From: Leuctra nigra | Lineage: Eukaryota > Arthropoda > Insecta > Plecoptera > Leuctridae | Direction of reading: 5' to 3' | Length of the DNA: 64,000 bases | Assembly (NCBI GenBank): GCA_934045905.1 | Contig: OW203762.1 | Coordinates: 22,476,345-22,540,344 of the forward strand | In this document: positions 32,001 to 41,100 of the stretch, piece after piece | Position numbering within the stretch: position 1 is the stretch's first letter | How the letters are laid out: each line of letters opens with the position of its first letter | Program-made: the position numbers and the translations under genes | The notes under the pieces: model-generated | What the model was told of the DNA's origin: nothing | Seen by the model: the letters and a program-made list of their open reading frames with translations, nothing else | Databases searched by the model: none

Positions 32001-34793
32001 ACTGGAACAAGAGATCGAGGACAGTTACAAGGACTGCGATGTCTCACAGTTGACCGGCGTCGCCATGTTACAGACGGGCGTCGCCGGTGAGGACGTGGGG
32101 CGTCGTCGCTGATACTCCTTCACTACATTCTCACTGGAACAAGAGATCGAGGACAGTTACAAGGACTGCGATGTCTCACAGTTGACCGGCGTCGCCATGT
32201 TACAGACGGGCGTCGCCGGCGAGGACGTGGGGCGTCGTCGCTGATACTCCTTCACTACATTCTCACTGGAACAAGAGATCGAGGACAGTTACAAGGACTG
32301 CGATGTCTCACAGTTGACCGGCGTCGCCATGTTACAGACGGGCGTCGCCGGCGAGGACGTGGGGCGTCGTCGCTGATACTCCTTCACTACATTCTCACTG
32401 GAACAAGAGATCGAGGACAGTTACAAGGACTGCGATGTCTCATGGAGTTGACCGGCGTCGCCATGTAACAGACGGGCGTCGCCGGCGAGGCTGATAATCC
32501 TTCACTACATTCTCACTGGAACAAGAGATCGAGGACATGGTTTGCAAAGACATATCCAAATTTTCACTCCTAACACGGTTTGTGAGAATATAATAATATA
32601 TCAGCCGAACTATTTAAAAACCATTTAACTCTTTGAATACCTGGTTTGTTTACTCTTTTTGTTCATTGAGATTTACACAATTAAAAACAACTTAAAACAA
32701 TATTTCGATGAACCTTCGATCATCTTCATCAGGCAACTGACGATTTTTGCCAGCTTCCCCCTTCCATCAAAATCCGCTATCACTCCAGATATCATGACTC
32801 ACCTATGTCAAACCTAAAAGCACACACAGTCCTAATAAATATAAATAACGGTAAATGAGCCAGGTGCATAATATCACAGACAGATTACCTACGCAGCAGT
32901 TTATTGATGTCAGAAGTCAAGAAAGATCTGATTAATCGAACATGAAACTACGCATGCAGGTAACAGCAGCCTCAACATGAGATTATAGGTACTCTCCTTG
33001 TTCATTACATTTCCGTGTTTATTCTGTCAGCGGAATAAATTGAACTACCTACCTACACTAGGAATACGTAACGGAATCTAGAATGTGTTCATATTATGTA
33101 ATAATGTATGTTTAGTAGTTTAGTACTAGATAATTGTATCAAAACATAATTACATTATTGTAAACATGTATTTTAATACAGAATTTACTCACTCGAACTA
33201 AATTTCTCAAGTCAACCTACATCCAATTCTACCGCTTTGTGATTTACAACAGTAATTATATGAGTCTTGCTGTTGCTGTCAATCCTTCCATTAACAGTAC
33301 AAATTGTTTCATCGAGCAAATGTATTGCAATGTGTATACAAATCATCAGTAGGTAATGAAGCAAATGCCATGGTTTTCAATTTAGCTAGTACAAATGTCT
33401 AATATCACTGATTACATTGTTTAACATCCCAAAGGGGGTGAAAGTGATGCTCTCTTATGACTCTGTCATGCTCTGTCTGTACCTCAGAATAGCCCGATGT
33501 CCATTTTCTAGATTTTGCATTGTACATTTTTAGAATCTATTATAATATACCTAATCAAGTCCTATCATGCAATTTGACTGAAGCCAACAAATAGTTATAG
33601 GGAAGTATTTCCTCTCACAAAATGACTTGTTTCACCAATATAACTGTGATTGGGTGAACGCAGAATAACTGGTTTTTGTGCTCGCCTCAAGAATAATTAA
33701 TTGGACATTGGCCCTTCTACCTCTGAGGTAGGTACAGAATAATTGTAAGCCGTTGCGTATGATGATCAACTTACAGTTTTGCGTTCCTCTCTCTCAAAGA
33801 TTGTATTTCTCCACCCATTTTCTTCATATCTTCTTTGGCTGCTTGATATTTTGCTTCCTGAAATATACGCATGGAATTGAGGAACAAATTATACTTTGAG
33901 AAATATGATACGTCCGAAATAAATTAAGTTACCACTTGGCGTGAGTGAGCTATAAGTCTGAGGCGATGACCATTCTGAAAGCGCATGATTTGTACCAATC
34001 TTTGTAAAGATTCTGCTGGGTCCTGGAAGTACTCTTGTACATCAGGTCTCATCTAAAGAGTAAAGAGGTAATAAAATAAAGATGATTAATATGTTCCTAG
34101 AATGTTATGAGCAGAATAACTACCTAGGAATCACAATTTGGGTCCAATCATGATTGACATCAGCGTTTGTAGGTACACTTGGCCAAACAAAATTTGAACG
34201 TTCAATAAATCTGATAGGCTGATAAATGTAAGATCGCACCATCAGAAGTCAGTCTAAGCGATCTCATTGTCTCACTCTAGTAGGTGACCTCACATTTCAA
34301 TGATAATAACAAGCTTTGATTGGTTATGGGACATGACTAGCAGTCATTCAAATTTAGTCAACGTTCAAGTTTTGTTAGGCCGAGTATACCTAGGTAGTCT
34401 AAAAGTAAATGAAGTAATATTGCTTTGTTATCATGTTCATTATTCGTATGAAACAATTCGATCTCTGTTTATGATTAATCATCTAATGTGCATGTGTTTG
34501 CAGTTTTGGTTGCCACTTGCCTGGTCTGACAGTTCTGTCAAAGTAAATTTGGTGCCGCATATTTTACATTTTTCTTCTGCTACTGAAATGTTTACAAAAC
34601 AAGTAGGATGTAATAACAGTTTGATGTTCCTAGTTTTTAAATTACGTTATATGTATATTGATTATTTCAGTATTTACTTACTTAGTTTTAAGCACGCATT
34701 ACAGTAGAAATGACCGCAACTAGTGATTGCAAATTGCGGTGGCTCCTTTTGACTGGGTTGCTTATAACAAATATTGCAGTGAATCCAATCCAT
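23081..34793 (-). CDS. RNF212: RNF212/Zip3-family RING protein, complete nine-exon gene (334 aa)
   Basis: I assembled the gene from splice sites and reading phase. Exons, in transcript order, are 34793-34682, 34582-34521, 34052-33933, 33857-33775, 27905-27758, 25727-25459, 23689-23549, 23254-23201 and 23096-23081. They total 1,005 nt (334 codons plus stop) and every junction is in phase. Residues 6-46 form a C3HC4 RING (C6, C9, C26, H28, C31, C34, C43, C46). A conserved-looking segment (DVQEYFQDPAESLQRL) and a coiled coil to about residue 126 follow, then a Ser/Pro/Gln-rich tail with many SP/TP sites. This order and the very N-terminal RING match RNF212, RNF212B, Zip3 and the fly Vilya/Narya/Nenya group. 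Those proteins act at meiotic recombination sites as SUMO or ubiquitin ligases and promote crossover designation. The subtype and whether the ligase is SUMO- or ubiquitin-directed are inferred only. Intron 4 holds a large array derived from exon 5. Confidence 0.88.
23201..23254 (-). CDS. RNF212: RNF212-like exon 8
   Basis: A short 54-nt exon between TTTTTCTTTCAG and CCAG|GTAATT. It completes Ser312 and encodes NSSESLSSGLSLVNLYA. Phase matches both neighbours. Confidence 0.78.
23549..23689 (-). CDS. RNF212: RNF212-like exon 7: Ser/Pro/Thr-rich tail
   Basis: Acceptor GATCCTGCAG and donor CAG|GTAGTA bound 141 nt. It completes the Arg265 codon from exon 6 and ends phase 2. The peptide includes APNSRSPVTPYSHRFRSPAT and has several SP/TP motifs that could be kinase sites. 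Confidence 0.82.
24731..24995. mobile_element. SINE-like repeat, copy A
   Basis: It lies in intron 6 of the RNF212-like gene. It has a tRNA-like head (a box B-like GTGGCTCGTTTC near 24817) and a body with the family's CTACCGCCTCTTTCC block. A CATCATCAT...TTCATCCGTCGCCATT tail is followed by GTTGTAAAGTTGTGCG. The block and tail recur near 36.6/38.1 and 55.4 kb. Confidence 0.5.
25011..25440. other. Intronic GC-rich segment, possible retroelement remnant
   Basis: A GC-rich stretch inside intron 6 ends in an A-rich tail (AAAAATAAAAATAAATTT near 25405-25421), as old non-LTR retroelement 3' ends often do. I see no intact frame or diagnostic motif. Confidence 0.2.
25459..25727 (-). CDS. RNF212: RNF212-like exon 6: Ser/Gln-rich tail
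   Basis: The acceptor has a well-placed branch-like CTAAC and ends CCCGACAG; the donor is ACAG|GTGAGC. It encodes 89 codons, phase 0 in and phase 2 out. Content is low complexity: a (Ser-Gln) run from a hexanucleotide repeat, then MWVTPNRLTLGYKRSG, Ser-rich stretches and a QQQQ run. This Ser-rich, disordered tail is typical of RNF212-family C-termini. Confidence 0.82.
25682..25711. repeat. Hexanucleotide microsatellite (TCTGAC)5 inside exon 6
   Basis: Five perfect copies encode the (Ser-Gln) run of the RNF212-like tail on the minus strand. Copy changes would lengthen or shorten the tail by two residues each without shifting the frame. Confidence 0.85.
27758..27905 (-). CDS. RNF212: RNF212-like exon 5: authentic copy at the array edge
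   Basis: Acceptor CTCTTGTTCCAG opens a frame starting ENVVKEYQRQRPTSSPATP and continuing through VSSRYQSSQRESGGSG to donor AAG|GTAAAC. It completes the split Leu codon from exon 4 and ends in phase 0. The first ~80 nt are the same sequence as the 132-bp tandem array upstream in the transcript, but this copy has CAA (Gln) where the array copies I read have CGA (Arg), and it alone continues into unique exon sequence with a working donor. Confidence 0.85.
27824..32536. repeat. 132-bp minisatellite, about 36 copies, built from exon 5
   Basis: Near-identical 132-bp units fill 4.7 kb, nearly all of intron 4 of the RNF212-like gene (the lowest-coordinate copy is exon 5 itself). Read on the gene's strand, each unit has ~46 nt of intron end (CTCTTGTTCCAG acceptor) followed by ~86 nt matching the start of exon 5. 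Units differ at a few recurring sites: GTCCCC/GTCGCC, TTACAG/TTACTG/TCACAG, CACTCAG/CTCACAG. Linker variants at about 28870, 29530 and 32440 shift the register. The far copy (about 32458-32536) has lost ~20 nt. On the plus strand the units read as an open 44-residue repeat, but only because 132 is divisible by 3. Confidence 0.97.
32537..33774 (-). other. Unique part of RNF212-like intron 4
   Basis: AT-rich sequence between the array and exon 4. I see no exon or recognisable element in it. Confidence 0.55.
33775..33857 (-). CDS. RNF212: RNF212-like exon 4: coiled coil
   Basis: It encodes EAKYQAAKEDMKKMGGEIQS followed by LRERNAK, a heptad-like charged helix. It ends two bases into a codon (CT|GTAAGT), which exon 5 completes as Leu126. 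The next intron (27906-33774) contains the exon-5-derived array. Confidence 0.85.
33933..34052 (-). CDS. RNF212: RNF212-like exon 3: post-RING helix
   Basis: Forty whole codons lie between CTCTTTAG and donor GTG|GTAACT. They encode the conserved post-RING region (it starts MRPDVQEYFQDP and ends LRLIAHSRQV), which begins the helical/coiled-coil part. Only a 75-nt intron separates it from exon 4. Confidence 0.85.
34521..34582 (-). CDS. RNF212: RNF212-like exon 2: end of RING, GC donor
   Basis: It completes codon 38 and encodes AEEKCKICGTKFTLTELSDQ, supplying the last two RING cysteines (C43, C46). The acceptor is CATTTCAG. The donor is non-canonical but classic for GC-AG introns: CAG|GCAAGT. 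The junction to exon 3 is phase 0. Confidence 0.85.
34682..34793 (-). CDS. RNF212: RNF212-like exon 1: first part of RING
   Basis: It encodes residues 1-37, beginning MDWIHCNICY, with six RING ligands (C6, C9, C26, H28, C31, C34). The chosen Met sits three residues before the first Cys pair block, as in vertebrate RNF212; an upstream in-frame Met at 34868 would add 25 residues with no family match. It ends one base into a codon at donor A|GTAAGT. Confidence 0.88.
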
Positions 34794-35216
34794 TTGGACT
34801 TGCAGTAGTTTCGATTCACGTTCAAAATATGTACACAAAATAAAGTATATTTTATATTTGTTCACCAATGCTAATTACTTACAGAATTACACTTTAAATA
34901 GCATCCGAATTCAAAACAGAACACCTTTCAAATAGCGAAAGAAAATGGCGCTTAAATCACTGCCTTTGATAAATGAGATTCCGATCGCAAACTTTGAAAT
35001 TATGGATCGAGCCACCGGAGCAGGCTCGATTCCGTGCCGTGCCGTTGCTGGCACACAGCCAAGGGTGAATCAGACGGCGTGGTGTCATGGCTGACATTGT
35101 GTGACAAACAGACGTCAAGTGAGGTTGTGAGCCGTCACTGTGGGTGCTGTGTTTTTTTAAATGAAAATTAGTGTCTATAAATTAGTGTTTGACTTTTAAC
35201 TAAGAACTTAATCAAT
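34794..35216. promoter_or_regulatory. Bidirectional promoter region
   Basis: 423 bp separate the start codons of two divergent genes, the RNF212-like gene (-) and the RFxV-motif gene (+), so both promoters and 5' leaders must fit here unless there are upstream 5' exons. It contains CGTGCCGTGCCGTTG at 35033-35047, the same 15 bp as upstream of the RNF14-like gene. Confidence 0.55.
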
Positions 35217-35310
35217 ATGTCGGAGCGTTTTAAAGTAACAAGATCCGAAGAACCTCCTGTGTTTCCAAATTATGGCGCGACTGCAGGCATGGAAGGGGAT
35301 GACAAACATG
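35217..35310 (+). CDS. First coding exon of an RFxV-motif protein, possibly a cation-chloride cotransporter
   Basis: ATG at 35217 opens 31 codons plus one base, starting MSERFKVTRSEEPPVFPNYG, and ends at a strong donor (G|GTAAGT). RFKV at residues 4-7 fits the RFx[V/I] docking motif by which the kinases SPAK/OSR1 (fly Fray) bind SLC12 transporters. An N-terminal RFxV is typical of KCC and NKCC/NCC proteins, so an SLC12 protein, perhaps KCC, is my best guess. The motif is short and other Fray targets carry it. No second exon was found in the window. Either the first intron is very long and contains the RNF14-like gene, or I missed short exons. Confidence 0.6.
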
Positions 35311-36539
35311 GTAAGTAGGCGTATTATGAAAAACCACTAGTTGCCATAACCAAGAAATAATATGTCAGATAGAAATATACTTCTGTAAATTATGTTGCCA
35401 AACTGATTGTGGACCGGTGTCATATATATTTTTTTTTTAGTTTATTAAATTACGTTTACAATTAATAATATCAGACTTGTAACCTAAATTTAAGTGGTAG
35501 GCAATAAAATGACAGTACCTACCTAGTACCTAGACAGTCAACAGAAAAAAATCAATTTATTATGTCAGTAATCTAGCTTTGTAACATGTGACATGCCGCC
35601 GAAATCACGTGTGCCGCTTCCACGCCGGAAATAATCACCTTCCGTGTTTATTATCAGCTCGAGAGCTAGCCACACAGCTAAACTGTATCCTTATCATTGC
35701 GGAATGTATGCAGTCAATTTACGCCTCGCCTTATCAAATGAAACTCGACAACACAGGATGGGTATAATGTCGCCTCTTTAGTGTTAACAGGTGGTGCCAT
35801 AGATTAAATGTCATTGTTTATTTACTCGACATAATTACACTTCTTGGACTCCGCTTTCTAAAGCGTTGATAGATACATAATTAATTATTATCTTCTACTA
35901 CATGTATTGATTATTTCAAACAGTAGGTCTATTGTTAGTCGAGTTGCAAAAAAAACTAGTGCCACCTCAGGAAAGTATAGAAACGAAGAGTTGTATTGTG
36001 TAGCGATCAAACCTCCACCCTCTCTATTCTACCCCTGGCGATCGTATCGAAGGGGGATCTAAAGTTTATAAAGGTCTTTTGTTTGCACGTTGGTTTGATA
36101 GATCGCTGCTTCTCTCTTTACTGATGGCTGGGTTTATTTAGGTGTCTTTTCCTTCCTTCGCACAGATTTCGCTATCAGAACACGCGAAGCTTAAAGGAAG
36201 TGAACGAACAGGTTTCGTCTTTAGGGCGTCGACGAAGTAGTAGGAAATAATCGACAGTGTATCTTATTACTTTTTTAAGGGATGTTTCCTAGTAAAAGGA
36301 AATTTCGTGACTCGGTTATAGCGTCTTTGCGATAAATTGAACGTCGGGTTTTGTGGATCCTTTGATTAAAGTATCCGTTCTCAAATATCCTGTTATATTA
36401 CTATTCCCTTCCTTGTTTTGATTAGAAATCCCGCCCCCACCCTTCCTTGTAATAGTATGTTTTGATTAATTTTATAATTATATACTGCTAATCATACTGT
36501 ACATATCCTTCCTTCCTTTTTTCGTGTTTTTTCCCGTAG

Positions 36540-36636
36540 TCGAAGCACTGTCCAAGTTTTCCCTATTACTTGACCACGACCGCCTCCTTCCCATCTTTTA
36601 TCGTATTCTTCACCATCTCCCATTCATCATCATGAT
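36540..36636. mobile_element. SINE-like repeat, copy B, left part
   Basis: It contains the family block CACGACCGCCTCCTTCCC (36575 on) and the start of the CATCATCAT tail. The copy is cut by the hAT-like insertion and resumes at 38095. Confidence 0.5.
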
Positions 36637-38094
36637 CAGTGTTGTGTCAGATAACCTATTTACCTTACGTTATGTAGGTAAAGATAAAATATAATGACCA
36701 AAATTTATCTAAATAAGATAATAGATAAATGTTTAAAAAAGTATCCAGATAAAGATATTATCTTCATAGGTCATTGAGCTTAGATAAAGATACAAAAAAT
36801 AATGTTGAGACAGGCTGAAAAAATATATTCCGTTTTTGAAATGAAACCAATTTGTTCATTGGAAATTATAATTATATTCACGCATATTTTAAAGGGTCGA
36901 TGCATAAATGCAGGTAGATTCACAAAAATATTTCAAAGGTAGATATTCTCATCTATTTTCTTGAGAACATGGAAAAAATCAATGATTTTTCCTATTCGTT
37001 ATCTAGATAACACAAATCTTAGATGTCTAAAAGGTTTATATCTAGACTAGGAAAACGCTCGGTGTAACGCGTTGATGAGCGAGCACCGACATTATTTACA
37101 TTATTTATTATACATTATTTATACATTACTATACATTATTTATTACCAATTTTCCTTGCAACTTTTCATAAACACTCTGGATCAATTAAATAACAGATTA
37201 TTGTACTGATATTTTTCCATCAATCTCTTTGGACAGATATTCAAACACTTAAAACAGCAATAAGTCTGTAAATTCTTGACCGATTGGGCTGGAAATGTGT
37301 AAAATATGATGCTATCTAGTCAAAACGTTGTTTTCATAACTGTGAAACACAATCCATATCGTAGGTAAAATAAATTATTTTAGATAAGGTATACCTATAC
37401 CTATGTATATGAAATACCTACATTACATTTTGACTACATTATGTATTGCAATATGATCCACTAATAAAAGAATCTGTCTTACATTGATATTGAGAATAGC
37501 CATCTATAAACTTTGCTTTGCTTCATAGAGCAACCCAGAATGCAGTGGAATTTCTGTTTTGAAATGTCATTTCTGACAGTTATTAAAACTGTCAATAAGT
37601 GCATCTATGTTCTTGACTGGTAGGGCTGAAAATTTGTAAAATAAGAGACAATGTTGGTCTGAACGACCATGCAAAATATGAGTTTGATTGATCAGATTAA
37701 TCAAAGACCATTTGACATGACCTTGCAAAATTTGGTGATGATCGGTCAAACTATTGCAGTTATATACACAGAGTTTCCTTCATCCCCATTGCCAAGCTAA
37801 CTATAACTACACATCAAGTTTCCGATGCAACCAATGGAGCGAACTTGCTGAAAATCATTTTGACCATAACCAGAATAGTAATTTAAGTTGTGTGAAAAAA
37901 TTGGCCTGATCCATTACTTCGTTTGGCAGGAGACGCCAAATGCACAAATACACACAAAAAAAAACAGAGATTCGAGCCATAAGTTTCAAGTGGAGACGCT
38001 CGCTACGCTCGCTTGATAAGATAATTAATCACTGAAAAATATTTGTATAAGATAATAGATAACACATCATTATCTAGATAAAGTCACAACACTG
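36637..38094. mobile_element. hAT-like non-autonomous DNA transposon
   Basis: A 1,458-bp insertion begins CAGTGTTGTG and ends CACAACACTG, a perfect 10-bp terminal inverted repeat of hAT type. It is flanked by near-identical 8-bp duplications (ATCATGAT left, ATGATGAT right, one mismatch). It interrupts a SINE whose halves rejoin cleanly. The interior is AT-rich with GATAA-rich ends and no transposase frame, and may hold a further nested element (about 37056-38020). Confidence 0.7.
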
Positions 38095-38165
38095 ATGATG
38101 ATAATCATTCATCCGTCGCCATAGACAGAGCCTAGCTGCAGAGCAGTGCGACGTTACGTCAAAAC
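38095..38165. mobile_element. SINE-like repeat, copy B, right part
   Basis: It continues the tail with TCATCCGTCGCCATAG and GCAGAGCAGTGCGACGTTA, the same order as in copies A and D. Confidence 0.5.
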
Positions 38166-41100
38166 ACTAACAAAAATAAAGATAATACCAATTGTATTTT
38201 AAACTCGTCAAATCGACGGTAGACAACTAATTGCTAAATAACGACTCTCAACTACATAATAAACATTCTAAGAGTCATTAAAATCGAATAAATCAGTCGA
38301 AGTTTGAGTTTTGCATCGAGACGACGGAGAATCGCTTTCCGTTATGTTTATTGTTACGTCAATCTTATTTATGTCATTCATTTTTTTCATTTTTTTATGA
38401 TACGTCTAAAGTTTATTTATATATTATGCCTCGCATGCTTTCTCCAGAGCTCAAGTGTATGATAAATAGTGTTGGTTGGGTTGGGGGTCTGTTTTGACAA
38501 AAAGTTTGATTTTTTTCTGTGTTCTTGAGTCGCAAGATTGGAAAGTCCTATTTTTTCATGGATCAGGAAATCTACTCGCCACAAGGCAGTGCCAGCTACG
38601 GTGCAAGCTATTCCAACTCGGTCATTTCATATTCCGAGCGGTTCATTTTTGAAACGAGCTTCGGCTCTTGACCCCTTTGGCTCAGGTCTCTGGATTTTCG
38701 GCTGTTGGTGTCACACCGTTTTTTACTGATCGAGCTGAAATTTAACAAGGACCACTTGTCGGTATGGCTTTCCCCTGATTGGTCGAAGGGTGAAAATGTT
38801 CCGATCAAATTGGAAATTTGCTATCAAGACCAATGATTGAAATAACATTTTGTTCATTGTATTTTAAAAATGTTCAACGATGACGTTCAAGAAATATTTG
38901 GATCACTATTTTTATACTTATCAAGAAAGTAAATGCACTGCCACATGATAAATTGCAAATCTTTCTTTACATCCCATCCCAATGTCACTCTCAGACAGCA
39001 GAATATTTATTTATTTAAATAGTCGAATTTGCTCGAATTTAATTTCCAAGCCTCGCTTATCAAAGCGTTACACAAGCGTTTTCCTAGTTCATTCCCGAGA
39101 CTGCAACCCCAATACCACCCATCACATTACTTCAAATCCAATTACCCCAGTGAAATTGAAAGTAGGTAGTGGGAATAGCCAAGGAAAGACAAGGAAGTGA
39201 AGGAAAGTTCTTGTTTGAAACTAGAATTACTAATCAGAAACTCACTTTGTGTCTCAATCAATATGGTATTTGTGGGAAGACAAGAAGACAAGAGATGGGG
39301 GAAGACAAAATCTGTGAATATAGCACAATGGTCGGAGAAAGTATTTGATTTTTGTACTGACTAACTTACGTCTGATAAGTCCTACGTCTAGCATTTCGCT
39401 CTAGCTAGATCATTAATTTTAAGTCGGCTCGATTGTGTAGGTACCCATAGGGGTAAATTCTAGACATCATTTCCTAAATATATCGTCGTTGCTGTTGGTA
39501 CAATGTGAACAACAGTTGACGAACATTTCGTTCCGCATTGTGCCCAAACTCGACGCAATAGTGAAAAATTGTCACATCTTACCTTTGTGGCGAGTTTGTG
39601 AACAAATTGTATAGAAGCTCAACTTTCAAGAAATACATAGGCAAACTATTTTTCAATTGCGGATCATTTGAATTCAGAGTTAAGACGACATTTAAAAGAT
39701 ACCTAGGTACTACACCAAATATTAATCATGACATATTCTTGTTATTTGTTTTGAACTAACACGATCTTTTTAAACCTGCATCAAAACAGAGATTGTACCT
39801 ACCTATTGCAAAATTGTAACTGTGGTATTTTGCTGAAACAGCCTCTAAAATGTGAGCCAAAACGGCTTCAATGTAAATAATCGTTATTTTGGCTCCCATT
39901 TTATGCCGTTTCAGGCAAAATGAATACAACGTTTTTGATGCGCGCTGTTTGGCTAGGTATAGCCGGTATACTTCCTGTTTTTAGAGTGGAGAGGTTATAG
40001 TTAAAACAAGGTGGGATTATGATATAAAAACCTTGACAAAATTTATGATTTGTTCCTTTTCTTTACACAGGTAATCAAACATTTTATTTTTTCAAAATTG
40101 TCAATATCTATGTGTATTCAGATTATTGGTGTTCTGTCAGGAAATCTGCGGTTCGATTCTACTAAAGCCATTCTTGACCCGGATTTTGTCTGTCGCACTT
40201 TGACCTTTATTGAGTGACTAAAAGATCTTTCGGCGACAGAAAAGCCTCCTCTTGTCGGTGTCTTGGGTTCGAGGCTCGATCAAAGTGATGCGAGCGAGAG
40301 CGCTGAGTGCTCGAGATGGTATCATTAGATGAAGAGAGATGCAGAAAAGCTGTCAACAGAAGTGGCAGAATACACATTCTCTCTTTTACGCAGGCTTCTC
40401 ATGTATCGGCACGTTTCCCTTTTGTGGAAATGGCGGTGGAAAACGCTTCTTTTTTTATTGAATTCTCTTCTTTTTGATTGGTTATTCAAATTAGTTTTAA
40501 CAAACTCTGAAAAAGTTTAGAACACGGTTCTATTTATAAGACTCTATAGCGAAGCTCTTACAATAAGATTGTTTCTCCTCTTTTACAACTCTTGACGTCT
40601 TTTGAATTCCAATCAAAAGTCTAGCAAGTCACCATCAAATCAAAAGATTCGGTAAGGGCCTTATTCTGTAATGAAACAAAATAATTTTGGTCTGAAATAA
40701 TTTCACTACCAAGAATTATTTCGTTTTGGTTAAGAGTCCCTGGCCAGTTTTGCGAATGTCATACCAAAGAAAAGGTCATAAATAAGTTTTTGGTAAGTAT
40801 GTTAGCCAATTTGAGAGCTGGAATGTCGTATTTGTTGTATTTGTGTATTCTTTTTAATTGTCGGCTACACTCCGAGGTAATTTCTTGTGATAATATCTCT
40901 TAAATATCACCATAACTTTTGAAATGTGAAAAATAGTTACTATGTAGGTAGTATCCATAGTGGAACTATCACTGGTTAGAGTAATATTCTTCTACCATGG
41001 GTAGTATCTGTTTTTTTCGACTAAGTACTAAGAAATCTGACTTAGAAATAAATACCATTATTGAGCCCCAACTGTACCGGTAAAATATCAACACTTTTTC

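Noticed and set aside
27665..32090. Long plus-strand frames (373, 273 and 853 codons) made of a 44-residue repeat
   Set aside because: They are the antisense reading of the 132-bp minisatellite. The frame is open only because 132 is divisible by 3 and the unit lacks a stop in that frame; it breaks wherever a linker changes length, and the true coding copy (exon 5) is on the other strand.
27824..32536. CRISPR-like direct repeats
   Set aside because: The copies abut with no unique spacers, and the host is an insect.
34300..34707. 135-codon plus-strand frame
   Set aside because: It overlaps exon 2 and intron 1 of the RNF212-like gene in antisense and has no features of its own.
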